This document shows positions 16,687-25,445 of a stretch of DNA of 45,964 nucleotides, piece after piece (positions within the stretch are counted from its first letter, which is position 1; each line of letters starts with the position of its first letter). Under the pieces are notes generated by a model, which was given only the letters and a program-made list of their open reading frames with translations, did no database searches and was not told the origin of the DNA. The stretch is from NCBI GenBank assembly GCA_938042055.1, contig CALIRX010000007.1, positions 1 through 45,964 of the forward strand, given 5' to 3'. The translations under genes and the position numbers were made by a program. This stretch comes from an uncultured Candidatus Saccharibacteria bacterium (lineage in GTDB: Bacteria; Patescibacteriota; Saccharimonadia; Saccharimonadales; Saccharimonadaceae).

Positions 16687-17496
16687 ATGAAGTGGTTAGA
16701 GGTTTTCAATAGAAAAAATAGGATTCTCCTAAGAGAGTTAGTTATTACGGATTTTAAATTGAGATATCAGGGCTCTGCTCTCGGATATGTATGGAGTGTT
16801 CTTAAGCCGCTTTTTCTATTTTCGATATTGTATGTAGTTTTTGATAAATTTTTAGGAGTAGGAAGGAATATAGAACATTTTCCAGTGTATTTATTGCTGG
16901 GGATAATTTTATGGAACTTCTTCGTAGAAGCAACTAATCAAGGTTTAAACTCTATAGTAGGTCGAGGTGACCTACTCAGAAAGATTAATTTTCCTAAATA
17001 TATTGTTGTAATTTCTGGCACTGTATCCTCATTGATAAATTTGCTATTTAATATGATAGTGGTGCTCTTATTTGTGTTAGTAAATGGAGTCCAGTTATCA
17101 TGGATGTCACTATTAATCGTACCACTAATAATTGAACTGTATATATTTGCTTTAGGAGTGGCTTTTTTCTTGTCTGCTCTTAATGTTAAGTCGCGAGATA
17201 CTGGATATCTATGGGAGGTATTTACTCAGGCTGCATTTTACGCCACCCCTGTTATTTATCCAATGCAGATGGTTTCACAGAAGAGTAATTTTGCTGTTGA
17301 TCTGTTATTTCTTAATCCTGTTGCACAAATTATTCAAGATAGTAGATATGTGCTTATAACTAAAGATACGATGATTATGTGGAATAGATTAAGCCCGCTA
17401 ATGATGTCTGTGCCGTTTTTAGCTATAGCTATAGTGGTTCTATTTGCGGTTTGGTATTTTAAGAAGCAGTCAAAGACATTTGCGGAGGATATTTAG
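16687..17496 (+). CDS. wzm: ABC-2 type polysaccharide export permease (Wzm)
   Basis: The ATG at 16687 (MKWLEVFNRKN) is preferred over the GTG at 16675, which lies two bases from a -10 box. 269 residues with about six hydrophobic segments and the family pattern DFKLRYQGSALGYVWSVLKPL, then LLLGIILWNFF. This is the TagG/RfbA/Wzm permease that forms the channel for lipid-linked polysaccharide or teichoic-acid-like polymer. Five bases upstream of its ATPase partner. Confidence 0.9.
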   Translation: MKWLEVFNRKNRILLRELVITDFKLRYQGSALGYVWSVLKPLFLFSILYVVFDKFLGVGRNIEHFPVYLLLGIILWNFFVEATNQGLNSIVGRGDLLRKINFPKYIVVISGTVSSLINLLFNMIVVLLFVLVNGVQLSWMSLLIVPLIIELYIFALGVAFFLSALNVKSRDTGYLWEVFTQAAFYATPVIYPMQMVSQKSNFAVDLLFLNPVAQIIQDSRYVLITKDTMIMWNRLSPLMMSVPFLAIAIVVLFAVWYFKKQSKTFAEDI

Positions 17497-17501
17497 GATA
17501 T

Positions 17502-18662
17502 ATGAAGGACGTAGCTATAGAAGTTAACTCTCTTACTAAGACTTTTAAGATACCAACAGAGTCTAGTAACGGGATTAAACAGAAGACTATTAATTATATT
17601 AAAGGCAAAAAAGGCTACAGGGAATTTACGCCATTAAAAAATATATCTTTTGATATTAAAAAGGGTGAATTTTTTGGAATAGTGGGTAAAAATGGTTCAG
17701 GTAAGAGTACTCTATTGAAGTCTATAGCTCAAATCTATTCTCCGACGAAGGGCTCAGTGCGAGTAAATGGATCTCTTGTCCCGTTTATCGAGTTGGGTGT
17801 TGGTTTTAACCCAGAATTAACAGGTAGAGAAAATGTATTTTTAAACGGAGCTTTACTGGGATTTAGCCATAAAGAGATGGAGCTGATGTATGATGATATT
17901 GTTGAATTCTCTGAGTTGGCAGATTTTATGGAAGAGAAGCTTAAGAATTACTCATCAGGGATGCAGGTGAGGTTAGCTTTCTCTGTAGCCATTAAAGCTC
18001 GTGGCGATATTTTAATGCTTGATGAAGTGCTGGCTGTCGGGGACGCGGCTTTTCAGCAGAAGTGTTTTGATTATTTTGAAAAAGTTAAACGTAGTAATCA
18101 GACTGTGGTTTTTGTGACGCATGATATGAACGCCGTGCGCAGATTTTGCTCGAGAGCTATGTATATAGAAAATGGAACGATAAAACATATTGGATCACCT
18201 CAGGAAATTGCCGATATATATACGGAGGTTAATATGGATGCGGTTACTAGTGTAGAAGAAGAGTCTCATGACAATTCAGTTAGCATGTCTGTTGATATAC
18301 CTAGTAAAAAAAATTTTACACAAGAAGACTCGATTGATATTGGCGTGACTGTAGACGGTATTGCTGAAGATGTTTTTGTGAATATATCCTTTGTGTACGG
18401 AGGGTTTGTATTTGCTGATCGCAACTGTAGAGACACTCCTAGTGACTTTATACAAAACAATAGGAGGATTAATTTCAATCAGAGTTTGGATGGCTTTAAT
18501 CCTGGCAAATATGATATTCATATGTCATTGCACCGCAGGGCTGATGATGGCATAATTAAACATTTGCCACGAGCATTTTCGTTTATTATTACAGGTAAGG
18601 ATGATTTTCGTGATGGTCCAATGAGAATAATGGGAAAGTGGAGTGTAAAGAAGAGGGGATAA
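17502..18662 (+). CDS. wzt: ABC transporter ATPase with carbohydrate-binding-type C-terminal domain (Wzt)
   Basis: 386 residues. The ATPase part has Walker A GKNGSGKST (62-70), signature YSSGMQVR (about 150-157), Walker B LMLDE (171-175) and the switch histidine in VTHDM (207). Residues about 250-386 form a beta-rich extra domain like the Wzt C-terminal domain, which in O-antigen systems reads the polymer's terminal modification before export. It should energise Wzm at the cytoplasmic face. The extra domain suggests that the exported glycan carries a defined end cap. Confidence 0.92.
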   Translation: MKDVAIEVNSLTKTFKIPTESSNGIKQKTINYIKGKKGYREFTPLKNISFDIKKGEFFGIVGKNGSGKSTLLKSIAQIYSPTKGSVRVNGSLVPFIELGVGFNPELTGRENVFLNGALLGFSHKEMELMYDDIVEFSELADFMEEKLKNYSSGMQVRLAFSVAIKARGDILMLDEVLAVGDAAFQQKCFDYFEKVKRSNQTVVFVTHDMNAVRRFCSRAMYIENGTIKHIGSPQEIADIYTEVNMDAVTSVEEESHDNSVSMSVDIPSKKNFTQEDSIDIGVTVDGIAEDVFVNISFVYGGFVFADRNCRDTPSDFIQNNRRINFNQSLDGFNPGKYDIHMSLHRRADDGIIKHLPRAFSFIITGKDDFRDGPMRIMGKWSVKKRG

Positions 18663-18668
18663 AATCAG

Positions 18669-20477
18669 ATGAAAAATAAGATTATAAAGAGTACTAAATT
18701 TGTTATTAGAGCAGCATTACATCCGTCGTACGGCAGTGAACAAGTGAGGTTGTTTCGCGATCGTAGATTTATTAATAAGAAACGATATGAAGATTATATT
18801 GAATGGTTTGATAAGCATAAAGTCACCGATGAGCAGCTTAAGTTACAAAGAAAATATTCCAAGGAATTTAAGCGACGTCCATTGATTAGTATTTTGTTAC
18901 CGACATACAATACAAATCCAGTATATCTGCGTGGCTGTATTGACTCTGTCCTATCTCAGAGTTATGACAACTGGGAGTTGTGTATTTCTGATGATAATTC
19001 TACTAGCGATCAAACAAAGAGTGTTATAAATGAATATGTAGAAAAGTATAATAATATTAAGGCTACATTTCGTAAAGAAAATGGTCATATATCAAAGTCA
19101 TCTAATACAGCTCTTTCGATGGCTAAGGGTGACTATATATCATTACTCGATCATGATGACATTTTACCTCCCAACGCCTTGTTTGAAGTGGTTGATGTTA
19201 TAAATAAAAATCCTGACGTAGATCTTATTTATACAGATGAAGACAAGATCGATAGTGACGGTATTCATATAGAACCATTTTTTAAACCTGACTGGAGTCC
19301 TGATTTTATGAATTCATGCAACATGGTAACGCATTTTGCTACCATAAAAGCAGGTGTAATTAGAAGTGTTAATGGATTTACCGTCGGAACACATGGCGCG
19401 CAAGATTGGGATTTATTTTTGAAGATTTCTGCTAAAACTAATAACATTTATCATATTCCGAAAATTTTATATCATTGGCGTAAATCTGAGACATCTACTG
19501 CTATGAATGCTGATAGTAAACCATATGCTTATATAAATCAAAAAAATGTCCTTCGTAGTAGTGTAAGGCAAAGAGGAGAAAATGCTTATATAGATTCTCA
19601 TGTTGCGTTAGGATTTTGGCGTAAAAAATATGTAATTCCGACAAACCCGTTGGTGTCAATTATCATACCAACCAAGGATAATTTTAGATATATAAAAAAG
19701 TGCATAGATTCAATTATTGAAAATACTTCGTATCCATATTTTGAAATAATAATTGTAGATACGGGATCTATAGATTCTCGAGTAAATGATTTTTATGAAA
19801 AATTGATAGATAATAATAGCAATGTGCATGTTATTAAATACAAGAAGAAATTCAATTTTTCAGATGCATGTAACTATGGTGTAAATAATTCTAGTGGAGA
19901 ATATCTACTATTCCTTAATAATGACACGGAGGTTATTACTCACGACTGGATTCAGTCATTGCTTGAGCATGCTCAGCGTCCAGAAATAGGGATGGTTGGA
20001 CCTAAGCTTATATTTGAGGATAAGACAATACAGCATGCTGGAATAGTCTTATCTGAAAGAGATATCGCATTCCATCCGTTTTATGGTCAAGATGAGCGTA
20101 CAGATATATTTACGTATATTTATACCGCCAATATTCGTAATGTATCGGCAGTAACTGGTGCTTGTTGTATGATTAGTCGTGATAAGTTCAACAAGGTGGG
20201 CGGGTTTGATAATAAACTTCGTATAACGTATAACGATGTAGATCTTAACCTTAAATTACGCAAAGAAGGCTATTATAATGTCTACACTCCATACGCAGAG
20301 TTATTCCATTATGAGTCTAAGAGTGTTGGTCGCATAAACACGAGTGAGAGAGACACTAGCGAACTAGAGAGTGCTCAAAAAGAGATGCGTAAGAGATGGG
20401 GCGAATACTTGAAGAGGGATCCATTCTATAATGATAATTTTGAGCAATTTGGTCCGGGATATAGGTTGCCTGAATAA
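18669..20477 (+). CDS. Two-domain GT2 glycosyltransferase
   Basis: 602 residues with two GT-A domains in tandem. The first starts near residue 72 (ISILLPTYNTNP, with LLDHDD as the DxD-like motif near 160); the second near residue 320 (VSIIIPTKDNFRYIKKC, with LFLNNDTEV near 413 and RITYNDVDLNLKLRKEGY near 520). Such bifunctional enzymes usually add alternating sugars in polymer backbones, as in rhamnan and other Wzm/Wzt-dependent glycans. It follows wzt by six bases with GAGGGGATA upstream, closing a three-gene exporter/polymerase unit. A hairpin terminator follows. Confidence 0.88.
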   Translation: MKNKIIKSTKFVIRAALHPSYGSEQVRLFRDRRFINKKRYEDYIEWFDKHKVTDEQLKLQRKYSKEFKRRPLISILLPTYNTNPVYLRGCIDSVLSQSYDNWELCISDDNSTSDQTKSVINEYVEKYNNIKATFRKENGHISKSSNTALSMAKGDYISLLDHDDILPPNALFEVVDVINKNPDVDLIYTDEDKIDSDGIHIEPFFKPDWSPDFMNSCNMVTHFATIKAGVIRSVNGFTVGTHGAQDWDLFLKISAKTNNIYHIPKILYHWRKSETSTAMNADSKPYAYINQKNVLRSSVRQRGENAYIDSHVALGFWRKKYVIPTNPLVSIIIPTKDNFRYIKKCIDSIIENTSYPYFEIIIVDTGSIDSRVNDFYEKLIDNNSNVHVIKYKKKFNFSDACNYGVNNSSGEYLLFLNNDTEVITHDWIQSLLEHAQRPEIGMVGPKLIFEDKTIQHAGIVLSERDIAFHPFYGQDERTDIFTYIYTANIRNVSAVTGACCMISRDKFNKVGGFDNKLRITYNDVDLNLKLRKEGYYNVYTPYAELFHYESKSVGRINTSERDTSELESAQKEMRKRWGEYLKRDPFYNDNFEQFGPGYRLPE

Positions 20478-20496
20478 CGTTAACTATTAATTATAA

Positions 20497-20531
20497 ATAG
20501 CCGCGATAGTAAGTTGTACTGTCGCGGCTAT
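20497..20531. terminator. Bidirectional hairpin between convergent genes
   Basis: A 15-base arm at 20497-20511 pairs with 20517-20531 around a five-base loop; the only imperfect position is a U-G pair. It lies between the ends of the two-domain GT2 gene and the secreted repeat-protein gene and can serve both strands. Tails are AT-rich rather than pure T runs. Confidence 0.75.
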
Positions 20532-20536
20532 TATAC

Positions 20537-22234
20537 TTAGTATATTCCTGATGATGTAGATATGTGGCTGGCCCATGATTGTTGACCGTCGCCCCATCCA
20601 TGTACTTCGACGGTATTATTGGTTGTACCTCTGTATTTGACATAATAGATAGTGTCTTTTCCTCTTCCTTGCAAGTCGGCTGCTACTATGTCGTTTGATC
20701 CTATCACATAGCCAGATTCTGGGTAATTGCTTGCGGTGTGACGCACCCAGTTTTTTAATGAAGAATCCCACACGTGAAATTCGATAAGACCGCTCGTAGT
20801 ATTATCGTATTTAACATATATAAATTCATCTTTTTTATCTCCATCAAGATCTGCCGCAATAACTCTTCCTGTGTTCATGCTAGCTGAAGGGTGGCTTGTT
20901 GCTGTGTGTCTAAACCAACTAGTTCCATTATTATTCCAACCATGTACTTCAATCATGCCGGAATTAGTCTGCTCATAATTAATCAGATAATATTCGTCAT
21001 TACCATCGCCATCAGTATCTGCTGTTATAACTTCAGAAAATAGCGGATCAATAGGTCCGGCAGATGTTGCAGTGTGAGCTAGCCAACGCAATCCATCTTG
21101 AGTCCACGTATGAAACTCTACTCTACCACTTGCAGTTCCATTATAATCAACCTTTGTTAATACGGTATTTTTGCTATTAACCTTCCTTGATATAACCTTG
21201 CTGTACTGCTGATTAAAGGTGTATGAGTTTGTCGCTGTATGCTGAGACCATGCCTGTAAGTTACTATTGGCCCATGTATGCATTTCGGCACATTTACTGC
21301 CAGTATTATTAGGGACGGATATAGTTAAGGTGTCATTATTTCCATTTATCCTAGTTGGTATAATTCTAGCGCCAGTTTCTACGTTAGGTATATTCTGTCC
21401 GTTTTTACAAGAGAATGAACTGCTTGATCTGGTATCTCCAAACCAGTCTGTAAAGTAGTTATAAAAGTTACGATTACCATAGGCGCTACACCCATCACCT
21501 ACGCCATACCCAGATGACATAGCAGCGGCATTTGGTTGATATGGTGTATAACTATAAAGAGCGGCGGTTGTCCAATTCTGAATATTTACACTAGATCCTC
21601 CGCAAGCAGCATTTGGACTCCATTGAACGAAATTTACGCCTGTTGTATATGGTGAAAACCAATTAGGATTACGTGTTATTATGTAGTGAAAGTGTTTCGC
21701 TGCCCATTCTAGCTGGTTTTCTAGACCAAAATATTTACTATCACACGCGGCGGTGTCTGGACATCCATAGCCAGTTGCGCTTTTGAATTGCCCACGAGTT
21801 GGCCACGTGTCAGTAACTAGGGCTTGCTCTTTTTGGAGCAAAACTATTAAAAGCTGTGGGTTTACATGATATTTTTGAGAGACATCAAAGATTAATTGAG
21901 CAGCGCTTCTTCCATCTTTTGTTTTATAATCACGGAGACATGTGTATGGAGGACTATGCCACCCTTTCGATGCGGCATACTGGGCGTGAGTTATATCGGG
22001 TCTTCCAAACTCACTGGCTGGTTTGGCGCCATTTGTGTCACATTGGGGAACTTTACTATTTAAAAATGACTGAATTTGGTCTGCACTCATGGATCCGTAA
22101 TTTGTCGCTACGGCATCATCCATAATATTTCCTGGGTCAAAATCATTTAATACTGCAGATGCTGGCGTAGAAGATAATATCGTTCCTAAGCATATTGACG
22201 TAAGTATGCCTAATTTTAATATTAATTTCTTCAT
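20537..22234 (-). CDS. Secreted protein: transglycosylase-like N-terminal domain plus five 56-residue repeats
   Basis: 565 residues with a signal peptide (MKKLILKLGILTSICLGTIL, cleavage near 27). Residues about 30-265 contain a lysozyme/transglycosylase-like stretch (NPQLLIVLLQKEQALV, with E136 as a possible catalytic acid) and several cysteines. From residue 316 a unit beginning [VI]E[FV]HxW and reaching W..HTATS recurs at about 316, 372, 428, 484 and 542, spacing 56-58. Between them lie DxDGDxxDE loops (405-413, 462-470) like FG-GAP/VCBS propeller blades that bind calcium. An extracellular, perhaps wall-acting or adhesive protein. AAGGAG precedes the ATG, which overlaps the upstream gene's TGA (ATGA). 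Confidence 0.75.
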   Translation of the reverse strand: MKKLILKLGILTSICLGTILSSTPASAVLNDFDPGNIMDDAVATNYGSMSADQIQSFLNSKVPQCDTNGAKPASEFGRPDITHAQYAASKGWHSPPYTCLRDYKTKDGRSAAQLIFDVSQKYHVNPQLLIVLLQKEQALVTDTWPTRGQFKSATGYGCPDTAACDSKYFGLENQLEWAAKHFHYIITRNPNWFSPYTTGVNFVQWSPNAACGGSSVNIQNWTTAALYSYTPYQPNAAAMSSGYGVGDGCSAYGNRNFYNYFTDWFGDTRSSSSFSCKNGQNIPNVETGARIIPTRINGNNDTLTISVPNNTGSKCAEMHTWANSNLQAWSQHTATNSYTFNQQYSKVISRKVNSKNTVLTKVDYNGTASGRVEFHTWTQDGLRWLAHTATSAGPIDPLFSEVITADTDGDGNDEYYLINYEQTNSGMIEVHGWNNNGTSWFRHTATSHPSASMNTGRVIAADLDGDKKDEFIYVKYDNTTSGLIEFHVWDSSLKNWVRHTASNYPESGYVIGSNDIVAADLQGRGKDTIYYVKYRGTTNNTVEVHGWGDGQQSWASHISTSSGIY

Positions 22235-22821
22235 ATAGTTATTTCTCCTTCAGTATCTCCAGTCACGTTGTTGTCTTCATAATGAATGTTTATTGTCCAT
22301 TTTCCAGGTGACAATTGAGATAACGGAACGTTAAATCCTTTACAGCTAGACGTACTTGGCCCAGCCTGCAGCTCTACGCTATTGGAGTACGTTTGTCCGC
22401 TAATATTGTGCATTGATAACGTACATCTTCCGCTTGATGATATAGTTTGGATCAAACTACGGATATAAAGAGTGTTTGAATCTTTATCGACTGTTGTAGT
22501 TGTTATACTTACTCCAACTGTTGGTTTTTTTCCGTTGGATGATGGAGTCGGTTCTGGCGAAGGATCGCTTCCTTGTAGTGTTTTAGATTTTTGACCTGAT
22601 GACTCTTTTCCTGACTTATTGGATGCATCATTTAATGATCTTTTTTTTATGTCTTGACCAGCTGTTTTCTGTTCCTCGGTGACCGCGTTAAATTGATTCT
22701 GGATGAAGGGCCAGAACTTAAATTTATAGGAAATTAAGCCATAGCCTGTTATAGACAATAGTATAACAGCTATCAGAATCAATACTTTATTTTTTTTATT
22801 TTGTTTTTTCTGTATTTTCAT
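22231..22821 (-). CDS. Membrane-anchored protein with Ser/Pro linker and Ig-like C-terminal domain
   Basis: 196 residues: a Lys-rich N-terminus, one hydrophobic helix at about 12-30, a polar low-complexity stretch (about 45-100, Lys/Ser then Pro/Ser), and a beta-rich domain at about 100-196 with two cysteines. I do not recognise the family. The protein should be anchored at the membrane with its C-terminus outside. It is coupled to the secreted repeat protein by an ATGA overlap, so the two probably work together. An extended -10 (TGC-TATAGT, hexamer 22843-22848) lies upstream. Confidence 0.6.
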   Translation of the reverse strand: MKIQKKQNKKNKVLILIAVILLSITGYGLISYKFKFWPFIQNQFNAVTEEQKTAGQDIKKRSLNDASNKSGKESSGQKSKTLQGSDPSPEPTPSSNGKKPTVGVSITTTTVDKDSNTLYIRSLIQTISSSGRCTLSMHNISGQTYSNSVELQAGPSTSSCKGFNVPLSQLSPGKWTINIHYEDNNVTGDTEGEITI

Positions 22822-22842
22822 AATTGTTACCTAATCAACACT

Positions 22843-22851
22843 ACTATAGCA
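22843..22851 (-). promoter_or_regulatory. Extended -10 promoter of the two-gene secreted unit
   Basis: On the minus strand TGC-TATAGT, the same nine-base form as in the dnaA promoter. It predicts a start near 22836 and a leader of about 15 bases with TTAGGT as a weak Shine-Dalgarno sequence. Confidence 0.5.
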
Positions 22852-22874
22852 GATATGGATAAAACGGTAAAGCT

Positions 22875-24887
22875 TTAAAAAGTTCTTTTATAGAATAAAA
22901 TATCTCCATTATGTACAGTGACTTTATCGATTAGTTCATAGCAAGGTAGCTGTAGTGGCGTCGTAGATAATACACGAGTAACAGATTTTCCTATATGATT
23001 ACTACAACTCAATTTTGCAATAAATACATCCGGCTGAATAAGTACGAGATCTTTATCTATGGTGTCAGATAGAAGTATATGTGCATACCTGTTATAAATT
23101 GTCCTATCTTTTGATACTTTTGACCAGAAATCTTTATCAGGGTAAGTATTGACTCCCGTAATTGATTTTCTATTTGCCATTTGAGGGAAATTTTCTAGCA
23201 CGCTTGTGCCAGACAGTCCCCATGTGTCGTCACTAGACGAGGTAGAGATAATCTTTTTGATTATAATATTATCGTTATATCCGCTTCCTAGACCTCTATA
23301 TAACGGCTGTATAGTTATTGTCGACATAATACATAAAGAAGAAAGCACTAACAGTCCAAGTTTTTCCTTTTTTATAAATATAAGGGCTAGTCCACCAGAA
23401 AGGCTTATTGCGGCTAATAATAATACGCGAAGATCTCCGGCAAAGTTACGATTGAACTTTACGACATATACGATGGTGCAGACGTAAATGATAATCACTA
23501 TTGTTGAATATAGATATGGTAAATAGCGATATTGTGATGAAAATTTTATAGTATTGGCAAGCGTGTATATTAATGAAAAGATTCCTATAAAACCTAATCC
23601 AAGTTGCAATCTTGTTATCGGTACAAGATGCATCATGAAAGGCTTTGCTATTGAAGAGAATCCTGGAATAAATAAATGAGATATGAATATTAAGCAGGAG
23701 ACAAAAATAGCAACTCCAACCCAATCTATAGTTTTATTTTTACGCCATTTGCTATATAAAATAAACAGTATAGGAATGATAAATGCAAAAGGCGTGATAA
23801 TGAATGCAGACATTTCACTTTGATTGATGGATCCTTTACTTGGATCTATCGATGAAATGGATGCGCCATCCATAAGTCGGTATTGACTATAGCCAGTGAG
23901 ACCGATTAGATCAGCCTGTGATGGAGCTCCCGAATGTACGAATCGTGCCCCGGGATAATCTGTACCAGAAATGGCTTGTACGGCATCTATTCTGGTGATT
24001 AAAAATATACCAACTATGCCGATCGCTGCTAGAGCGGATCCTACTATGAATGCTGTATTTACATATAGTATTTTTCGTACTTTTTTGGGTGCTTTTTTCC
24101 AAGTATTTATATAATAGCCAATCGCCACTAGAAATACAGTGATGATAACAGGTATCTGAAAGGCTGGGTACAATAGTAGGGCGAAGCTTACCATTGAATA
24201 GGTTAATAAAAGTGATAGTGTGAGTTTCGATATTATATCACCATGTTTATATCTCTTTAAAAAAGATAAAGATTTATTTTCTATTAATTTCATTATTAAT
24301 AGCAGTATGACAATTCCCCAGACAATACTCATTATGGTAATGGTTTGGTACCACCAGAATATAAAAGGGGTAAAAGAGCCTATGATAGCGATAGATCCCG
24401 ATAATACGTATTTATTGGGAAGAAATTTTAACGATAGAAAGTATATGCTTAATAGCAATGATGCTAGTAATAGCCACCACTTAAAGGCAAAAGCAAACTC
24501 GAAAGGAACTATTAAAAAGGCAAGATTTTGAGGTCGGAATATTGTTGACCATTCTTTGTATGGTGCATCAGATATAAGGCTCATATTCTTGCCAGAATTG
24601 CCAAAGTTCTTGTTGATTAGTGGATATCCAGCTTCTTTTTGTGCAATTGTGAATTGTGTAACGACTAGCCACTCGTCGCTGCGAATAGGTCGAGCTTCGC
24701 CTGATATGAGATTAGATGATTTACCATTAAGGAAAGAGTCATAGTATAAGCCAAATGAAGATCCAGATATCTTAAATCCTGTCGCAAAAATTAAACAAAA
24801 GATAATAGTAGACGGGAAAATCCATTTTTTATAAGAATCGTCTTTTAATTTTGTAAAAATAGAACGTAGAGCTTGCATAACATTCAT
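22875..24887 (-). CDS. Large polytopic membrane protein, GT-C-like
   Basis: About 670 residues with 12 or more hydrophobic helices and a C-terminal extracytoplasmic part. The frame continues upstream to 25034, but that extension crosses a DegT fragment on the other strand and has a poor composition, so I start at the ATG at 24887 (MNVMQALRSIF); the ATG at 24878 is an alternative. The first loop (SNLISGEARPIRSDEWLV) with acidic residues after helix 1 resembles GT-C membrane glycosyltransferases that use polyprenyl-linked sugars. I do not recognise the exact family. No Shine-Dalgarno sequence; TATACT at 24889-24894 lies close to the start. Confidence 0.65.
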   Translation of the reverse strand: MNVMQALRSIFTKLKDDSYKKWIFPSTIIFCLIFATGFKISGSSFGLYYDSFLNGKSSNLISGEARPIRSDEWLVVTQFTIAQKEAGYPLINKNFGNSGKNMSLISDAPYKEWSTIFRPQNLAFLIVPFEFAFAFKWWLLLASLLLSIYFLSLKFLPNKYVLSGSIAIIGSFTPFIFWWYQTITIMSIVWGIVILLLIMKLIENKSLSFLKRYKHGDIISKLTLSLLLTYSMVSFALLLYPAFQIPVIITVFLVAIGYYINTWKKAPKKVRKILYVNTAFIVGSALAAIGIVGIFLITRIDAVQAISGTDYPGARFVHSGAPSQADLIGLTGYSQYRLMDGASISSIDPSKGSINQSEMSAFIITPFAFIIPILFILYSKWRKNKTIDWVGVAIFVSCLIFISHLFIPGFSSIAKPFMMHLVPITRLQLGLGFIGIFSLIYTLANTIKFSSQYRYLPYLYSTIVIIIYVCTIVYVVKFNRNFAGDLRVLLLAAISLSGGLALIFIKKEKLGLLVLSSLCIMSTITIQPLYRGLGSGYNDNIIIKKIISTSSSDDTWGLSGTSVLENFPQMANRKSITGVNTYPDKDFWSKVSKDRTIYNRYAHILLSDTIDKDLVLIQPDVFIAKLSCSNHIGKSVTRVLSTTPLQLPCYELIDKVTVHNGDILFYKRTF

Positions 24888-25015
24888 TAGTATACAGTAA
24901 AAATAGCAAGTATAAAAATTGTGTTTTTTTGAGAACAAGTCTAAAAAACGAAAAATAAAAAATGAGTGATGCGCTATCTTTGTTAAAGATAGTAAGAATG
25001 TAAGGAGGTTACGTA

Positions 25016-25165
25016 ATGATAAACATCGCATCACCCGTTATAGAGGAAGAGGAGCGTCGGGCTGTAAATGAAGTTATAGAGTCAGGTATACTGGCTCAGG
25101 GTCCAAAAGTCGCTGAGCTTGAAGAAAGCTGGGCTAAATATTGGTTTGCAAGGGAGGTATTTTAA
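25016..25165 (+). pseudogene. Truncated DegT/DnrJ/EryC1 aminotransferase, N-terminal fragment
   Basis: A 49-codon frame with an excellent Shine-Dalgarno sequence (AAGGAGG at about 25002-25008). It reads INIASPVIEEEERRAVNEVI and ESGILAQGPKVAELEESWAKY, the start of DegT/WecE-type PLP-dependent sugar aminotransferases. The match stops after AKY near base 25140; the frame then runs ten codons into unrelated sequence and ends. Full-length family members have 360-400 residues, so about 330 are missing, including the PLP lysine. The remnant indicates that an amino-sugar branch of the glycan pathway was lost here by deletion. Confidence 0.8.
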
Positions 25166-25332
25166 TACCTTTTCTAATACTGCTATATCCATTATTTATT
25201 AGGTTACGAAAATATATAAAAGTAGATACAAGCAATAAATATTTTTGTAGTTTTTTAATTTTGTTTTTTATGTGCTTTATGTTAGCTTTTTATACTGTTC
25301 AAACGATTTACTATAATGTACGGGTTACTTAA
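25141..25332 (+). pseudogene. C-terminal fragment of a polytopic membrane protein
   Basis: From about base 25141 another frame of 63 codons encodes two hydrophobic helices joined by a short basic loop (LYPLFIRLRKYIKVDTS), ending at 25330-25332. It has no start or Shine-Dalgarno sequence of its own and begins exactly where the DegT match ends. It looks like the tail of a Wzy-like polymerase or flippase. The two fragments together look like a deletion scar in which one gene start was joined to another gene end. Confidence 0.55.
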
Positions 25333-25445
25333 TTGTAAGGAACTAAACGAGTAGTAATAGTTGATCATATAACTAATGACAATGAGGGGCTATTTATGTA
25401 AAAATTATCAAATATGATATTATATGATTAAGTAAATGGGGGTTT

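Noticed and set aside
24888..25034. N-terminal extension of the large membrane protein
   Set aside because: It lies antisense to a recognisable DegT fragment and has a Phe/Leu/Ser-rich composition of AT-rich non-coding DNA.
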